The notes: generated by a model from the sequence alone, not told the origin. Positions 41,440 to 50,704 are shown, numbered from the stretch's first letter. The stretch: DNA of 64,000 nucleotides from an uncultured Collinsella sp. (GCA_934647195.1 CAKUFD010000008.1:1-64000); one strand, 5' to 3'. Numbers and translations: made by a program.

Positions 41440-44196
41440 ATGCCAGCTCAAGATAATTCCCGCAAGACCGTTGCTGTGGTGGACGGCAACTCGCTTATGC
41501 ATCGCGCATTCCACGCCGTGCCGCCCACGATGAACGCCCCCGACGGCCGCCCGACGAATGCGGTCTTCGGCTTTTTGAACATGTTCCTCAAGATGGTCGA
41601 CGAGTTTAGGCCCGACGCCATCGCCGTGGCCTTTGACAAGGGGCGCCCCCGTGTGCGCATGGAGATGCTGCCGCAGTACAAGGCCCAGCGTCCTCCCATG
41701 GATCCCGACCTGCACGCGCAGTTCCCTATGATCAAGCAGCTGCTAGCCACGCTCAGCATCCCCATCTTGGAATCGGAGGGCTGGGAAGGCGACGACATCT
41801 TGGGAACTCTTGCCCGCGCAGGTGAGGAGGCCGGATGCGATATGTATCTGGTCACGGGCGACCGCGATATGTACCAGTTGGTCACCGACCATATCAACGT
41901 GGTGTCCACACGTAAAGGACTTTCGGACGTGGCCATCATGACGCCCGAGAGCGTGGATGACCTCTACCATGGCATCACGCCCGCCCTCGTGCCTGATTTT
42001 TACGGACTCAAGGGCGATAGCTCCGACAACATCCCCGGCGTGCCGGGTATCGGTCCCAAGAAGGCAAGCGCTCTCATCGCGCAGTACGGCAGCCTTGACG
42101 AGGTAATCGCCCATGCCGACGAGGTTAAGGGCAAGATGGGCGAGAACCTTCGTGCGCACATCGACGACGCCCTGCTTTCGCGCAAGGTGGCGACGATCCG
42201 CACCGACGCCCCCGTCGCGTACGATTTTGAGAACGAGGCCTTCCCCGCATTCGACGCCCAAGCGGTAAGCGATGCGTTGGGCGAGCTGGGCATCATGGCG
42301 ATGCAGAATCGCTTCCTCGCGCTTATCGATGGCGGGGAGACGCCTGCTTCCTCTGCTTTTGATATGCCCCAGCAGACCGTGGTGACAGGGATTGAGCGCG
42401 ACGTGCTCGCGGATGCCGCAGATGAGCTTTCCCGTGCGCTCGAGGCAGGGGAATGGGTTGCCGCTGTGCTTGACGATGATCGCGAGGAGGGCGCCCTTTT
42501 CGGCATGACGCACACCCTCTGGGTGGCGACGGAGCGTTGTCTGCTCGGTTTTGAGCAGCAGCAGCTGGGCGGCACGGTGGAAGATGTTCCGGGGTTCGAT
42601 TTCTCTCACGGCATGGTCGCGGGCGTGCTTTCCCGTCTGTTGTGCGAGGGCCGCGTGGTCTCGCCCGATGTCAAGGGGCTCATCCACGAGCTTTCACCGA
42701 TCGATTCGATCGAGGTCGAGCAGCTCGATCCGTTGGCGCTCGACTCGGCGCGACTGTTCGACACCGTGGTCGCAGCCTATTTGCTCGATTCCTCGCGCGA
42801 CGCCTTTGACGATGCCTATCTTGCCGACCGCTATCTGCAGGTCTCGCTTGCGCCCGCGCATGGCGAGGAGGGGGCCGTGGTCGATGCTCCCGCTCGTGCG
42901 GCACGCACCGCCGCTCTTGCCTTGGTGATTCGCGAGCCGCTCGAGAATGCCCTTGAGCGCGAGGGCGCAACGCGCGTTTTCTCCGAAATCGAGATGCCCC
43001 TCGTGCCGGTACTCGCCTCCATGGAGCGCACGGGTATGCTTGTCGACCCCGAGCGCCTGCATGCCCTGTCGCTGGGCCTTGAGGGCCAGATTGATGAGCT
43101 GGCGTGCAAGATCCGCGCGCTGGCGGGCGACGACACATTTAATATCTCGAGCCCTATGCAGCTCAGCCACATCTTGTTCGATGTAATGGGCCTGCCCACC
43201 AAGGGCTTGAAGAAAACCCAACGCGGCTACTACTCCACCAATGCCAAGAAACTCGAGGAGCTCGCACATGACCACGAAATCGTGCGCCTGATCCTCAGGT
43301 ATCGCGAAATGACCAAGATCAAGTCGACCTATCTGGATACGTTGGGCCCGCTGCGCCAGGGGGATGGACGCGTGCACACCACGTACAACCAGACCATCAC
43401 GGCGACGGGCCGCCTGTCCTCGTCGAATCCTAACTTGCAGAACATTCCAACGCGCTCTGAGCTGGGGCGTACCGTCAAAACAGCGTTCTCGGCGGGCGAG
43501 GGCTCGGTCTTCCTTGCGGTCGACTACAGCCAGATCGAGCTGCGTCTCTTGGCGCACCTTTCGGGTGATGAGCACCTGGTGCGCGCATTCAACGAGGGCG
43601 AGGACTTCCATGCCGAGACCGCTTCGCGCGTGTTCGGCGTGCCGGTCGACCAGGTGACGCCGCAGCTGCGTAGCCGCGCCAAGGCCGTCAACTTCGGTAT
43701 CGTGTATGGCCAGCAGGCATATGGTCTCTCGCAGACGCTCGATATTCCAATGTCCGAGGCCCGAGAGATGATCGATCGCTATTACGAGGCCTATCCGGGC
43801 GTACGCGTGTTCTTGGACCGTGTGGTGGAGCAGGCCAAGCAGACGGGTTATGCCGAGACCATGTTCGGACGTCGCCGTCATATCCCCGAGCTCAAGATGA
43901 AAAATCCCATCCAGCGCGGTTTTGGCGAACGCACGGCCATGAATCATCCCATGCAGGGAAGTGCTGCCGACATCATCAAGATTGCCATGAATCGCGTAGC
44001 GCGCCGCTTGGAGGCCGAGGGCTTCACTGCTCGTATGATTTTGCAGGTTCACGACGAACTTGATTTCGAGTGCCCCGAGGCCGAGGTTGAGCGCCTCACG
44101 TCGATGGTGCGCGAGGAGATGGAAAACGTTGTAAAGTTGCGCGTCCCGCTCGTCGCCGAGGCTTCCACGGGCGTCACCTGGGCAGATGCCAAGTAG
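41440..44196 (+). CDS. polA: DNA polymerase I
   Basis: Repair and Okazaki-fragment polymerase. It has 918 aa. The 5'-3' exonuclease domain (1-300) has VVDGNSLMHRAF, FDKGRPRVR, EGWEGDDILGTLA, VTGDRDMYQLV and GIGPKKASALI. The middle region (about 300-500) keeps the length of the 3'-5' exonuclease domain but lacks its DxE, NxxxD and YxxxD residues. The polymerase domain has motif A DYSQIELRLLAHLSGD, motif B RAKAVNFGIVYGQQAYG and motif C LQVHDELDFE. The ATG at 41440 has GAAAGG 7 nt upstream; a TTG two codons earlier is less likely. Monocistronic. Confidence 0.96.
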   Translation: MPAQDNSRKTVAVVDGNSLMHRAFHAVPPTMNAPDGRPTNAVFGFLNMFLKMVDEFRPDAIAVAFDKGRPRVRMEMLPQYKAQRPPMDPDLHAQFPMIKQLLATLSIPILESEGWEGDDILGTLARAGEEAGCDMYLVTGDRDMYQLVTDHINVVSTRKGLSDVAIMTPESVDDLYHGITPALVPDFYGLKGDSSDNIPGVPGIGPKKASALIAQYGSLDEVIAHADEVKGKMGENLRAHIDDALLSRKVATIRTDAPVAYDFENEAFPAFDAQAVSDALGELGIMAMQNRFLALIDGGETPASSAFDMPQQTVVTGIERDVLADAADELSRALEAGEWVAAVLDDDREEGALFGMTHTLWVATERCLLGFEQQQLGGTVEDVPGFDFSHGMVAGVLSRLLCEGRVVSPDVKGLIHELSPIDSIEVEQLDPLALDSARLFDTVVAAYLLDSSRDAFDDAYLADRYLQVSLAPAHGEEGAVVDAPARAARTAALALVIREPLENALEREGATRVFSEIEMPLVPVLASMERTGMLVDPERLHALSLGLEGQIDELACKIRALAGDDTFNISSPMQLSHILFDVMGLPTKGLKKTQRGYYSTNAKKLEELAHDHEIVRLILRYREMTKIKSTYLDTLGPLRQGDGRVHTTYNQTITATGRLSSSNPNLQNIPTRSELGRTVKTAFSAGEGSVFLAVDYSQIELRLLAHLSGDEHLVRAFNEGEDFHAETASRVFGVPVDQVTPQLRSRAKAVNFGIVYGQQAYGLSQTLDIPMSEAREMIDRYYEAYPGVRVFLDRVVEQAKQTGYAETMFGRRRHIPELKMKNPIQRGFGERTAMNHPMQGSAADIIKIAMNRVARRLEAEGFTARMILQVHDELDFECPEAEVERLTSMVREEMENVVKLRVPLVAEASTGVTWADAK

Positions 44197-44230
44197 CGAC
44201 TGCCGGGTAAAAGCCGCTGGTCGCAAAGAG

Positions 44231-44297
44231 AAACCCACGCACAAACGTCGACTTTTGCCTCATTAGAGGGAAAAGTGAGCGTTTGTGCGTGGGTTTT
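44231..44297. terminator. Long bidirectional terminator-like hairpin after polA
   Basis: A 17-bp perfect stem (44231-44247 with 44280-44296; core CCCACGCACAAACG) carries an inner stem (CTTTTgCCTC / GAGGgAAAAG). GGGTTTTCG follows on the plus strand and GGGTTTCTC on the minus strand. It separates polA from the convergent HAD gene. Confidence 0.85.
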
Positions 44298-44347
44298 CGC
44301 GTGTTGTCGGGTGAGGGTTGAGGGGTCGTGGCCACTCGAACCGATTT

Positions 44348-45190
44348 TTACGCGCGTGCCTTTTTCGCGGCGACGATGGCGTCGATAAGGGAGAGGACGC
44401 CGGCGTCGTTGTTGCTGGGCACGCGCCAGGAGGCGTGCTCCTCCATGTGCGCCTCGGCATTTGCCACGATAAAGCCGTGACCCATGCGCTCGAGCATGGG
44501 AATATCATTGTAGGTGTCGCCTACGGCGGCGGCGTTCGCCACGTCGATGCCAAGGTGCGCGCACAAGTGCGCCACGCCCGACCCCTTATCGACGCCGAGA
44601 TTCATGAAGTCGATCCATTCGCGGCCCGCGTTGGTGATATACAGGCGGTCGCCAAATGTGGGTCCGTACACATCGGCGTAGGCGGGCTCGGCATCCCATT
44701 TGGGGAAGAGTAGGCTGATTTTGTTGGCGTCGGCATCTACTTCATCAAAGGAGTCGACAAAGATGATGTCTTCGTAATAAACGCCTACCTCGCCGGCGTA
44801 CTCACGGTCCCGCTCGAGCATATAGACATGGTCGAAAGCGCAGAGCACGCAGGCGCAGTCGCCGCGCTGCGCCGCGAAGTTGAGCACCTCGCGGTAGAGG
44901 TCGTGGTCGAGGAGGTCGCGAAAGACGTATTCGTCGTGCCAAAGGGCGCAGGCGCCGTTGTCCGAGCAGAAGGCGAGCTTGTGCGCGTGCTCGGAGAACA
45001 TCTCTTGCAGCTTGGGCGCCGGTCGTCCGCTTGCGGGGCAAAACACCACACCCGCCTCGCAAAGCGCGTCGAGACGCTCTGAGAGACCTTCGGGAAATCC
45101 GCGGTCGTCGGTGAGAAGCGTCTTGTCCATATCGACGGCGAGCAGCTTGATGTCGCCGAGGCCGGGGTCCTGGAGATAATCTGGCAGCAT
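44348..45190 (-). CDS. Cof-like HAD-IIB family phosphatase
   Basis: A 280-aa HAD hydrolase. Motif I is AVDMDKTLLT (nucleophile near residue 20), motif II is in PASGRP, the conserved Lys is in LGVDKGSGV, and motif IV is AVGDTYNDIPML. A IIB cap sits in the middle. It belongs to sugar-phosphate or metabolite phosphatases; the substrate is unknown. AAAGG lies about 7 nt before the ATG at 45190. The open frame continues much further upstream, antisense to argG, but homology and the SD both place the start here. Divergent from argG. Confidence 0.85.
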   Translation of the reverse strand: MLPDYLQDPGLGDIKLLAVDMDKTLLTDDRGFPEGLSERLDALCEAGVVFCPASGRPAPKLQEMFSEHAHKLAFCSDNGACALWHDEYVFRDLLDHDLYREVLNFAAQRGDCACVLCAFDHVYMLERDREYAGEVGVYYEDIIFVDSFDEVDADANKISLLFPKWDAEPAYADVYGPTFGDRLYITNAGREWIDFMNLGVDKGSGVAHLCAHLGIDVANAAAVGDTYNDIPMLERMGHGFIVANAEAHMEEHASWRVPSNNDAGVLSLIDAIVAAKKARA

Positions 45191-45346
45191 AGGTTTCCTT
45201 TTCTTCGATTTAGCCAGGCTCAGTATAGCCAAGGCGCCTCGGCATTGTTTCCGCCGTGTTACGCGATACCCATCAATGAGGGGGTTGCTTTCGCGGACAC
45301 ACCAGGTAGGGCGTTTCGCGGATACGTGGAGGATGCGTTTTTGCGC

Positions 45347-45361
45347 GAATTTATTCATATC
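45347..45361 (+). promoter_or_regulatory. Possible ARG box upstream of argG
   Basis: GAATTTATTCATATC (minus strand GATATGAATAAATTC) resembles one ArgR half-pair (TGAATnnnnATTCA-like) and lies about 110 nt before argG. The 279-nt gap 45191-45469 also holds a -10-like TATAAC near 45390 and a CGCGAG/CTCGCG hairpin at about 45403-45424. Evidence for ArgR control is weak. Confidence 0.3.
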
Positions 45362-45469
45362 GCGTGCAGAGAAGGGAGAGAAGCTGCTATAACAAATACC
45401 GCGAGTCTTCGAACGGCTCGCGGACATATTCGTTGCTCCAATAGCTATCAAGGGTGAAAGGAAGCAAAC

Positions 45470-46690
45470 ATGAGCAAGGAAAAGGTAGTACTGGCTTATT
45501 CCGGCGGTCTCGACACCTCCGTCTGCGTCAAGTGGCTGCAGACCGAGAAGAACCTCGACGTCATCTGCGTGTGCGGTAACGTCGGTCAGGAGGAGACCGA
45601 TCTTGAGAAGAAGCGTCAAAAGGCTCTCGACCTTGGCGTTCTCGACTGCAAGGTGCTCGATCTGCGCGATGAGTTCTCCGATGAGTACCTCACGCACGCC
45701 ATCGCCGCAAACTCCATGTATGAAAACAAATACCCGCTGCTGAGCGCTCTTTCGCGCCCGCTGCTTGCCGCCAAGCTCGTTGAGGTTGCTCATGAGTACG
45801 GTGCCACTTATGTGGCCCATGGCTGCACCGGCAAGGGTAACGACCAGGTTCGTTTCGAGGCCGGCGTACTTGCCCTCGATCCCGACCTCAAGGTCATCGC
45901 TCCCGTGCGTGAGTGGGACCTCAAGTGCCGTCCGGACGAGGTCGCCTATGCTCACGAGCATGGCATCCCCGTTCCCGAGGGCGCTAACGACAACCCTTAT
46001 TCCATCGACGACAACCTGTGGGGCCGTGCAATCGAGTGCGGTCACATGGAGGATCCCTGGAACGAGCCGCTCGATGACGCCTGGACGATGACCAAGAGCC
46101 CCGAGAACACCCCCGATACCCCCACCTATGTGGAGATCGGCTTCGAGGCAGGCAAGCCCGTGTCCATCGATGGCGAGCAGATGAAGCTTTCCGAGCTCAT
46201 CATCAAGCTCAACAAGATTGCCGGCGACAACGGCTTTGGTCGCCTTGACCTGGTTGAGGACCGTCTCGTTGGCCTGAAGTCTCGCGAGTGCTACGAGGTC
46301 CCGGCTGCTCTGACGCTCCTGCAGGCCCACAAGGCACTCGAGGACCTGACCGTCGAGGGAGACGTGCTGCGCGCTAAGTTCGCGCTCGAGCAGCAGTGGG
46401 CCACGACCGTCTACAACGGCAAGTGGTTTAGCCCCCTCAAGGCCGCACTCGATGCCTTTATGGACGAGACCCAGAAGTTCGTGACGGGTACCGTGCGTCT
46501 TAAGTTCTTCAAGGGCAACCTCACCATCGTGGGTCGTAAGTCCCCGTATTCGCTCTACGATTACGGTCTGGCCACCTACGATCGCGACACCACGTTTGAC
46601 GAGAAGAGCGCCGCTGGCTTCATCTATCTCGACACGCTGTCGCTCAAGACCTGGTCCAAGGTCCAGGGTCCGGGCTCCACACTCGCCTAG
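45470..46690 (+). CDS. argG: Argininosuccinate synthase
   Basis: Condenses citrulline and aspartate with ATP, the penultimate step of arginine synthesis. It has 406 aa. The PP-loop AYSGGLDTSVC starts at residue 9, and VAHGCTGKGNDQVRFE (near 113) binds citrulline/aspartate. KSRECYEVPAA and KGNLTIVGRKSPYSLY are the conserved late blocks. GAAAGGAAG lies close before the ATG. A terminator follows and argH has its own SD and AT-rich promoter region, so argG and argH look adjacent but separately initiated. No other arg genes are in the window. Confidence 0.96.
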   Translation: MSKEKVVLAYSGGLDTSVCVKWLQTEKNLDVICVCGNVGQEETDLEKKRQKALDLGVLDCKVLDLRDEFSDEYLTHAIAANSMYENKYPLLSALSRPLLAAKLVEVAHEYGATYVAHGCTGKGNDQVRFEAGVLALDPDLKVIAPVREWDLKCRPDEVAYAHEHGIPVPEGANDNPYSIDDNLWGRAIECGHMEDPWNEPLDDAWTMTKSPENTPDTPTYVEIGFEAGKPVSIDGEQMKLSELIIKLNKIAGDNGFGRLDLVEDRLVGLKSRECYEVPAALTLLQAHKALEDLTVEGDVLRAKFALEQQWATTVYNGKWFSPLKAALDAFMDETQKFVTGTVRLKFFKGNLTIVGRKSPYSLYDYGLATYDRDTTFDEKSAAGFIYLDTLSLKTWSKVQGPGSTLA

Positions 46691-46725
46691 CACAAGGCGG
46701 GTGCCGGCAGTAATGCACCTTATTT

Positions 46726-46763
46726 GCGGCGCCGCAGCCTACGAGCTGCGACGTCGCTTTTTT
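46726..46763 (+). terminator. Terminator between argG and argH
   Basis: GCGGC-GC-CGCAGC pairs with GCTGCG-AC-GTCGC (46726-46757), with one G-U pair, followed by six T residues. Confidence 0.8.
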
Positions 46764-46789
46764 CTATACTCTATACACTACTTATATTG
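46764..46789 (+). promoter_or_regulatory. AT-rich promoter region of argH
   Basis: Just after the argG terminator the sequence contains TATACT (46765-46770) and TATATT-like -10 candidates within 50 nt of argH. The -35 cannot be assigned with certainty. Confidence 0.35.
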
Positions 46790-46813
46790 AAATCGATGAT
46801 GAGGAGGTTTCCC

Positions 46814-48244
46814 ATGGCGTTGTGGGGAGGCCGTTTTGAGGCTGGCGTGGCGCGGGTCACGCAGGAGTTCGGTGCGTCGCTGTCTGTTGACAAGCATCTA
46901 TATCGTCAGGATATCGCGGGCTCTAAGGCTCATGCCAAGATGCTCGCAGCTCAGGGCATCATTAGCCAAGATGATGCTGAGGCGATTTATTGTGGGCTCG
47001 ATGCGATCGGCGCTGATATCGATGCGGGCAAGTTCACGTTCGATATCAACGACGAGGACATTCATATGTCCATTGAGTCCGAGCTTACGCGCCGTATCGG
47101 TGAAGCGGGAAAGCGCCTGCATACGGGTCGTTCGCGCAACGACCAGGTTGCAACCGATACGCGCCTTGGGTGCAAGGCTTTGGCCAAGGAGCTCATGGAG
47201 GCAAATCTACATCTCCGCCAGGTGCTGATCGCTGCGGCACAGAAGTACGCCGACGTTATTTTGCCAGGCTATACGCACCTGCAGCATGCACAGCCCGTGC
47301 TGTTCTCGCATCACCTGCTTGCCTACGCCTGGATGTTCACGCGCGATTTCCAGCGTCTCATCGCTGCATTCAATGCTGCCGATGCCTCGCCTTTGGGCGC
47401 CGCTGCCCTTGCTGGCACCACCTACCCGCTCGATCGTCAGATGACCGCTGCCGAGCTTGGCTTCTCGCGCGTGATTCCCAATTCGCTCGATGCCGTCTCG
47501 GACCGCGATTTCCTGCTTGATTTGCACTACGCGGGCTCCGTGATGGCCATGCATCTTTCGCGCTTGTCTGAAGAGATCGTCTTGTGGTCCACGTCCGAGT
47601 TTGGCTTTATCACGCTGTCCGACAGCTATTCCACGGGCTCATCTATCATGCCGCAGAAAAAGAACCCCGATTTTGCAGAGCTCATCCGCGGCAAAAGCGG
47701 TCGCGTGTACGGCAATCTCACCCAGCTGCTCGTGACCATGAAGGGTCTTCCGCTTGCCTATAACAAGGATCTGCAGGAGGACAAGGAGGGTGCTCTCGAT
47801 ACCGCGCATACGCTCATGCAATGCCTCTCGGTCATGGCTGGCATGATCGAAACTTGGACGGTCAACGAGGATGCCATGCGTCGAGAGTGCGGCGTGGGCC
47901 ATCTTGCCGCAACCGATGTTGCCGATTATCTTGCCAAGCGCGGCCTGCCGTTCCGCGAGGCGCATGCCGTTGTGGGCCACCTGGTTCTTACGTGCGAAAA
48001 GCGCGGCTGCAACCTTGAGGATCTTCCTTTCGAGGTGTTCCAGGAGGCAAGCCCGCTGTTCGAGCATGACATCACTGAGGCACTTGACATCCCGTCGATC
48101 GTGGCGGCGCGTACCACCGAGGGCGGTACGGCGCCTATGGCGGTGGCCGAGCAGCTCTCTTCTGTCCAAAAACAGCTTTCGCTCGATGAAGCCAGGCTTT
48201 CCGAGCTGACTCCAGTAGTTGAGATGGGCAACGGGGCAAACTAG
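46814..48244 (+). CDS. argH: Argininosuccinate lyase
   Basis: Splits argininosuccinate into arginine and fumarate. It has 476 aa. The start MALWGGRFE and the fumarase/ASL-superfamily signature GSSIMPQKKNPDFAELIRGK (near 275-294) are clear. Other conserved blocks are EDIHMSIE, HTGRSRNDQVATD and GYTHLQHAQPV. GAGGAGG (46801-46807) supports the ATG at 46814; the upstream in-frame ATGs belong to the leader. It ends at the terminator at 48286-48319. Confidence 0.96.
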   Translation: MALWGGRFEAGVARVTQEFGASLSVDKHLYRQDIAGSKAHAKMLAAQGIISQDDAEAIYCGLDAIGADIDAGKFTFDINDEDIHMSIESELTRRIGEAGKRLHTGRSRNDQVATDTRLGCKALAKELMEANLHLRQVLIAAAQKYADVILPGYTHLQHAQPVLFSHHLLAYAWMFTRDFQRLIAAFNAADASPLGAAALAGTTYPLDRQMTAAELGFSRVIPNSLDAVSDRDFLLDLHYAGSVMAMHLSRLSEEIVLWSTSEFGFITLSDSYSTGSSIMPQKKNPDFAELIRGKSGRVYGNLTQLLVTMKGLPLAYNKDLQEDKEGALDTAHTLMQCLSVMAGMIETWTVNEDAMRRECGVGHLAATDVADYLAKRGLPFREAHAVVGHLVLTCEKRGCNLEDLPFEVFQEASPLFEHDITEALDIPSIVAARTTEGGTAPMAVAEQLSSVQKQLSLDEARLSELTPVVEMGNGAN

Positions 48245-48285
48245 GAGCGTTTGCGTTAACAACCAAAACGTTTGCAGGTCCTCAT

Positions 48286-48319
48286 GAGGTGTTCGTGCGA
48301 TTGCACGGGCACCTCTTTT
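48286..48319 (+). terminator. Terminator of argH
   Basis: GAGGTG-TT-CGTGC pairs with GCACG-GG-CACCTC, followed by TTTTGA. Confidence 0.82.
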
Positions 48320-48663
48320 GATATGCGGGAGAGTTGCCCGGATGTCTCGGTGGATTCGTCCTTGGCTGCACTCTGCCGGGGCGAGTACGTGACGTTGAGT
48401 TGCGGAGAACTCTTGTGGAAGTGGCACTCCCCGGTGTGAAATAGCACGCTCGCGGGCGTTAAACGACGCTTCGCTCGCTTTATTGCCCATGAGCGCTGGG
48501 CTGATGGTAGGCTAATCGCGCTTCGAAGACAGGGGGTTGCATATACGGAGATTCCGGAAAGTTGCTTCTTGCTGTTCCGAATGGAACTCTACGGCGACGC
48601 GATCCCGAGTGGGTGCCCCAAACGGATGCGGACACGCACGAACCTACTTGAAAGGCTAAGACT
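48320..48663 (+). other. Non-coding gap before ndk with possible RNA structure
   Basis: This 344-nt gap shows no credible ORF on either strand. A nested structure is possible at 48369-48438: CCGGGG-(CG)-AGT (48376-48386) with ACTCCCCGG (48426-48434), enclosing GAGTT/AACTC (48397-48412). The ndk SD (GAAAGG) lies at its end. No known RNA family is recognised. Confidence 0.35.
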
Positions 48664-49068
48664 ATGGCTATCGAGAAGACATTTATCATGATCAAGCCCG
48701 ACGCCGTGCGCGATCGCAAGATCGGCGAGATCGTCACGCGTATCGAGCGCAGCGGTCTTGCCATCGAGCGCATGGAGATGACCACCCTTGACCGTCCGAC
48801 GGTCGGGGAGCATTATGCCCATCTGGCCGACAAGCCGTTCTTCGGTCGCCTTTGCGACTTTATGACCAGCGGTCCTGTTGTCAAGATGATTGTTTCGGGT
48901 CCTTCCGCCGTGGCCAAGATGCGCACCCTTATGGGTGCCACCAATCCGCTCGACGCCGTTCCCGGCACCATCCGTGGCGACTTCGCCGTCGATGTCGACG
49001 CCAACGTGATTCACGGCTCCGACTGCGTTGAGAACGGTGAGATCGAGATCAAGCGTTTCTTTGGCTAA
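48664..49068 (+). CDS. ndk: Nucleoside diphosphate kinase
   Basis: Transfers the gamma-phosphate between NTPs and NDPs through a phosphohistidine, balancing nucleotide pools. It has 134 aa. The N-terminus EKTFIMIKPDAVRD and the active-site block NVIHGSDCVENGEIEIKRFF are diagnostic, with His118 as the phosphorylated residue. RGDFAVD precedes it. GAAAGG lies about 9 nt before the ATG. It is monocistronic, with a 344-nt non-coding gap upstream and a strong terminator downstream. Confidence 0.96.
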   Translation: MAIEKTFIMIKPDAVRDRKIGEIVTRIERSGLAIERMEMTTLDRPTVGEHYAHLADKPFFGRLCDFMTSGPVVKMIVSGPSAVAKMRTLMGATNPLDAVPGTIRGDFAVDVDANVIHGSDCVENGEIEIKRFFG

Positions 49069-49108
49069 TCAGCTTCTGGCTCCTCAGGGCTGTTAGCGTG
49101 TGGCATGG

Positions 49109-49139
49109 GCGCCGTGGAATTGCATCCACGGCGCTTTTT
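49109..49139 (+). terminator. Terminator of ndk
   Basis: GCGCCGTGGA (49109-49118) pairs with TCCACGGCGC (49125-49134), followed by five T residues. Confidence 0.93.
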
Positions 49140-49269
49140 CATGATAAGGCCCGCCGTCTGTCGGAAGGCGACTTGCGATTTTGCGTCCGTTGCTATCAAA
49201 TGCTAATGGTTAAAAGAGATGTTGGTCCGGTCGCTACCTTGCTGCGGGGCGCGAATTAAGGAGATAGCC

Positions 49270-50592
49270 ATGCCCACCGATTCCATCCGCGATGCCGCAT
49301 ATTGCGAGGCCCTTAATCGTGAACTTGTCTGTGCACTTGGTTGCACCGAGCCGATAGCCGTCGCATATGCTGCAGCGCTGGCAAGTCAGACCTTGTGCGG
49401 CGAGCCCGAGCATATGGACGTTGCCTGTTCCGGCAATATCATCAAGAACGTGAAGAGCGTGACGGTACCCAATTCGGGTGGGATGCGCGGTATCGAGGCG
49501 GCGGCCGTTTTGGGTGCCGTGGGCGGAGACGCAAAGAGTGCCCTCGAGGTACTGGAAAGCGTGGACGATATCGCTCGCGCCCGTGCGAATGAGCTGCTGG
49601 TCGATCCCTCGTACTGCAGCGTTTCGCTGGTCGAGGGCGTCCCTAACCTGTATATCAAAGTGACCGCAACGTATGGGAGCCATGTTGCGGTGGTCGAGAT
49701 CATCGACCATCACACCAATGTGACATGCCATACGCTGGACGGAATCCCTGTGTGCGGCAAGTCGGCGGGGGAGTGCGCGGCATGCGCCGAGCGCGTGGTG
49801 GCCGAGCGCGCTGCCGATAGCGCCGAGACGCCCATGACCGTCGAGTCCATCATCGACTTTGTCGAAAACGGCGACATCGACCCTGCGCGCGAAGCGATTG
49901 AGCGCCAGATCGAGCTCAACGGCGCCATCAGCGCCGAGGGCCTGGCCCATTCCTGGGGAGCCGAGGTCGGTCGTACCCTGCTAGGGGCTCGTGCAGCCGA
50001 TGTCGCCTGTCGTGCCCGCGCGCGTGCCGCGGCTGGCTCGGATGCTCGCATGAATGGCTGCGCGCTGCCGGTGGTTATCGTATGCGGCTCTGGAAACCAG
50101 GGCATCACCTGCGCGCTTCCCGTTATGGAATATGCGGAGTTCTTGCGCTGCGACCATGAACGCCTGGTGCGTGCCATCATGCTGTCCGACCTCATCGCAG
50201 TGCACGTGAAAAGCTATATTGGTGCGCTGTCCGCTTTTTGCGGCGCCATCTGCGCCGCCTGCGGTGCGGGCGCTGCCATCACCTGGCTGTGCGGCGGCAC
50301 GCGCGAGCAGATCGGTGCCACCGTTTCCAATACACTGGGCAACGTTGGCGGTATCGTATGCGACGGGGCCAAGGCGAGCTGTGCCGCCAAGATTTCGGCT
50401 GCGGTGGACGCCGCGATTCTCGGCCACGACATGGCCATGCAGGGCCGCGGTTTCCGTGCGGGAGAAGGATTGATCCAGGACACAGTTGAGCAGACGATCG
50501 CCAGCATGGGCTACGTAGGCCGCGTGGGCATGAAAGACGCCGACGTGGAGATTCTCAACATCATGATCGGCAAGACTCAAGTGGAGTGCTAG
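49270..50592 (+). CDS. cyuA: L-cysteine desulfidase-like protein (CyuA/UPF0597, serine dehydratase alpha fold)
   Basis: A 440-aa member of the UPF0597/CyuA family. These iron-sulfur enzymes break L-cysteine into sulfide, ammonia and pyruvate. The N-terminal ALGCTEPIAVAYA block places the first cluster cysteine at about residue 25. Further conserved Cys lie in the second half (CGAGAAITWLCGGT and GIVCDGAKASCAAKI), the latter shared with serine dehydratase alpha chains. AGGAG lies about 8 nt upstream of the ATG at 49270. It is a single gene between ndk and rpsA. A related L-serine or other beta-elimination activity cannot be excluded. Confidence 0.8.
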   Translation: MPTDSIRDAAYCEALNRELVCALGCTEPIAVAYAAALASQTLCGEPEHMDVACSGNIIKNVKSVTVPNSGGMRGIEAAAVLGAVGGDAKSALEVLESVDDIARARANELLVDPSYCSVSLVEGVPNLYIKVTATYGSHVAVVEIIDHHTNVTCHTLDGIPVCGKSAGECAACAERVVAERAADSAETPMTVESIIDFVENGDIDPAREAIERQIELNGAISAEGLAHSWGAEVGRTLLGARAADVACRARARAAAGSDARMNGCALPVVIVCGSGNQGITCALPVMEYAEFLRCDHERLVRAIMLSDLIAVHVKSYIGALSAFCGAICAACGAGAAITWLCGGTREQIGATVSNTLGNVGGIVCDGAKASCAAKISAAVDAAILGHDMAMQGRGFRAGEGLIQDTVEQTIASMGYVGRVGMKDADVEILNIMIGKTQVEC

Positions 50593-50645
50593 GTAGCTGA
50601 GCGGGGGAGAATAAACCATTGACCGCTCATCGACAACTTGCTACC
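50592..50645 (+). other. Hairpin downstream of cyuA
   Basis: GGTAGC-T-GAGCG (50592-50603) can pair with CGCTC and GCTACC (50624-50645) with an internal loop. No T-run follows, so it is at best a weak terminator. Confidence 0.35.
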
Positions 50646-50704
50646 GCCCATGTTAGAGGTATTGCGGAAAAGTCTCCACACGCCCAAAAAATGGCTGTTC
50701 GCGC

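Noticed and set aside
39824..41533. A 569-codon plus-strand frame opposite the M18 aminopeptidase
   Set aside because: It is antisense to a gene with full M18 motifs and overlaps the polA start; no family recognised.
42694..44244. A 516-codon minus-strand frame opposite polA
   Set aside because: Shadow of the polymerase domain, no SD or homology.
44348..46693. A 781-codon open frame on the minus strand spanning the HAD gene and the complement of argG
   Set aside because: Only the 3' third is homologous to a family (HAD); the rest is antisense to well-supported argG. The SD and homology place the HAD start at 45190.
50592..50640. tRNA-like start (GGTAGCTGAGCGG) after cyuA
   Set aside because: It pairs instead as a simple hairpin with GCTACC downstream; no anticodon or T-arm consensus follows.
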